Of a DNA stretch of 13,323 nt, positions 13,292 to 13,323 are shown one piece after another. The DNA comes from Candidatus Rifleibacteriota bacterium (GTDB taxonomy: Bacteria; UBP17; UBA6191; JACPRK01): the NCBI GenBank assembly GCA_016213865.1, contig JACQZL010000206.1, forward strand, positions 1 to 13,323, given 5' to 3'. Each line of letters starts with the position of its first letter. Within the stretch, counting starts at the first letter, position 1. A program made the translations under genes and the position numbers. The notes below the pieces were generated by a model. It worked only from the letters and a program-made list of their open reading frames with translations. It ran no database searches and was not told where the DNA came from.

Positions 13292-13323
13292 ATGACAGAA
13301 GCCGGCAGGGTAGAAGCGGCATC
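13292..13323 (+). CDS. Start of a gene cut by the window edge, product unknown
   Basis: The frame ATG ACA GAA GCC stays open for ten codons to the edge. It is preceded by AAGGAGAGG (13282-13290), among the clearest ribosome sites in the window. Too little is present to name the product. It would be divergent from the rRNA methyltransferase, sharing the repeat-rich spacer. Confidence 0.5.
   Translation, partial: MTEAGRVEAA

Overview
The window is GC-rich, densely coded bacterial chromosome. It has short gaps between genes, many GTG starts and several short dispersed repeats. No rRNA, tRNA, IS element, phage gene or CRISPR array is visible. The DmsE-like decaheme cytochrome with an outer-membrane barrel, the zinc-finger/FecR anti-sigma factor and the word-like intergenic repeats suggest an uncultivated Gram-negative soil or subsurface bacterium. 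Acidobacteriota or a similar phylum would fit, but this is a low-confidence inference because there is no phylogenetic marker beyond an rRNA methyltransferase.

Layout. 1-255: dispersed-repeat leader. 256-1269 (+): GT2 polyprenyl-phosphate sugar transferase with two membrane segments. 1277-2779 (-): polytopic GT-C-like membrane protein, convergent with the GT2. 2919-6587 (+): tightly coupled three-gene operon made of a lipoprotein with an IPT/TIG-like domain, a DmsE/MtrA-like decaheme cytochrome c, and a ~600-residue outer-membrane beta-barrel that looks MtrB/PioB-like. 6604-8241 (-): GT39-type membrane glycosyltransferase. 8390-10102 (+): another GT-C-like membrane protein. 10140-11733 (+): ECF sigma factor overlapping its zinc-finger/FecR anti-sigma partner. 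11806-12240 (+): lone, probably catalytically degenerate PIN-domain protein. 12253 to about 13050 (-): TrmH/RlmB-family rRNA 2'-O-ribose methyltransferase. 13051-13291: repeat-rich spacer. 13292 to the edge (+): start of a further gene.

How the genes may work together. The central operon reads as a porin-cytochrome conduit, moving electrons between the periplasm and the cell exterior through a barrel sheathing a multiheme wire. The lipoprotein encoded first is a candidate third subunit. The GT2 enzyme could make polyprenyl-phosphate sugars used as donors by the GT-C-like membrane proteins on both sides of the operon, for glycan or glycoprotein assembly on the periplasmic face. The sigma/anti-sigma pair is a membrane-anchored signalling module whose targets cannot be read from the window.

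The most notable points are the operon itself; a 36-bp palindromic repeat present twice in opposite orientation, each time inside a coding frame; possible leaderless promoters of the three GT-C-like genes; and a possible AUC start codon for the rRNA methyltransferase.
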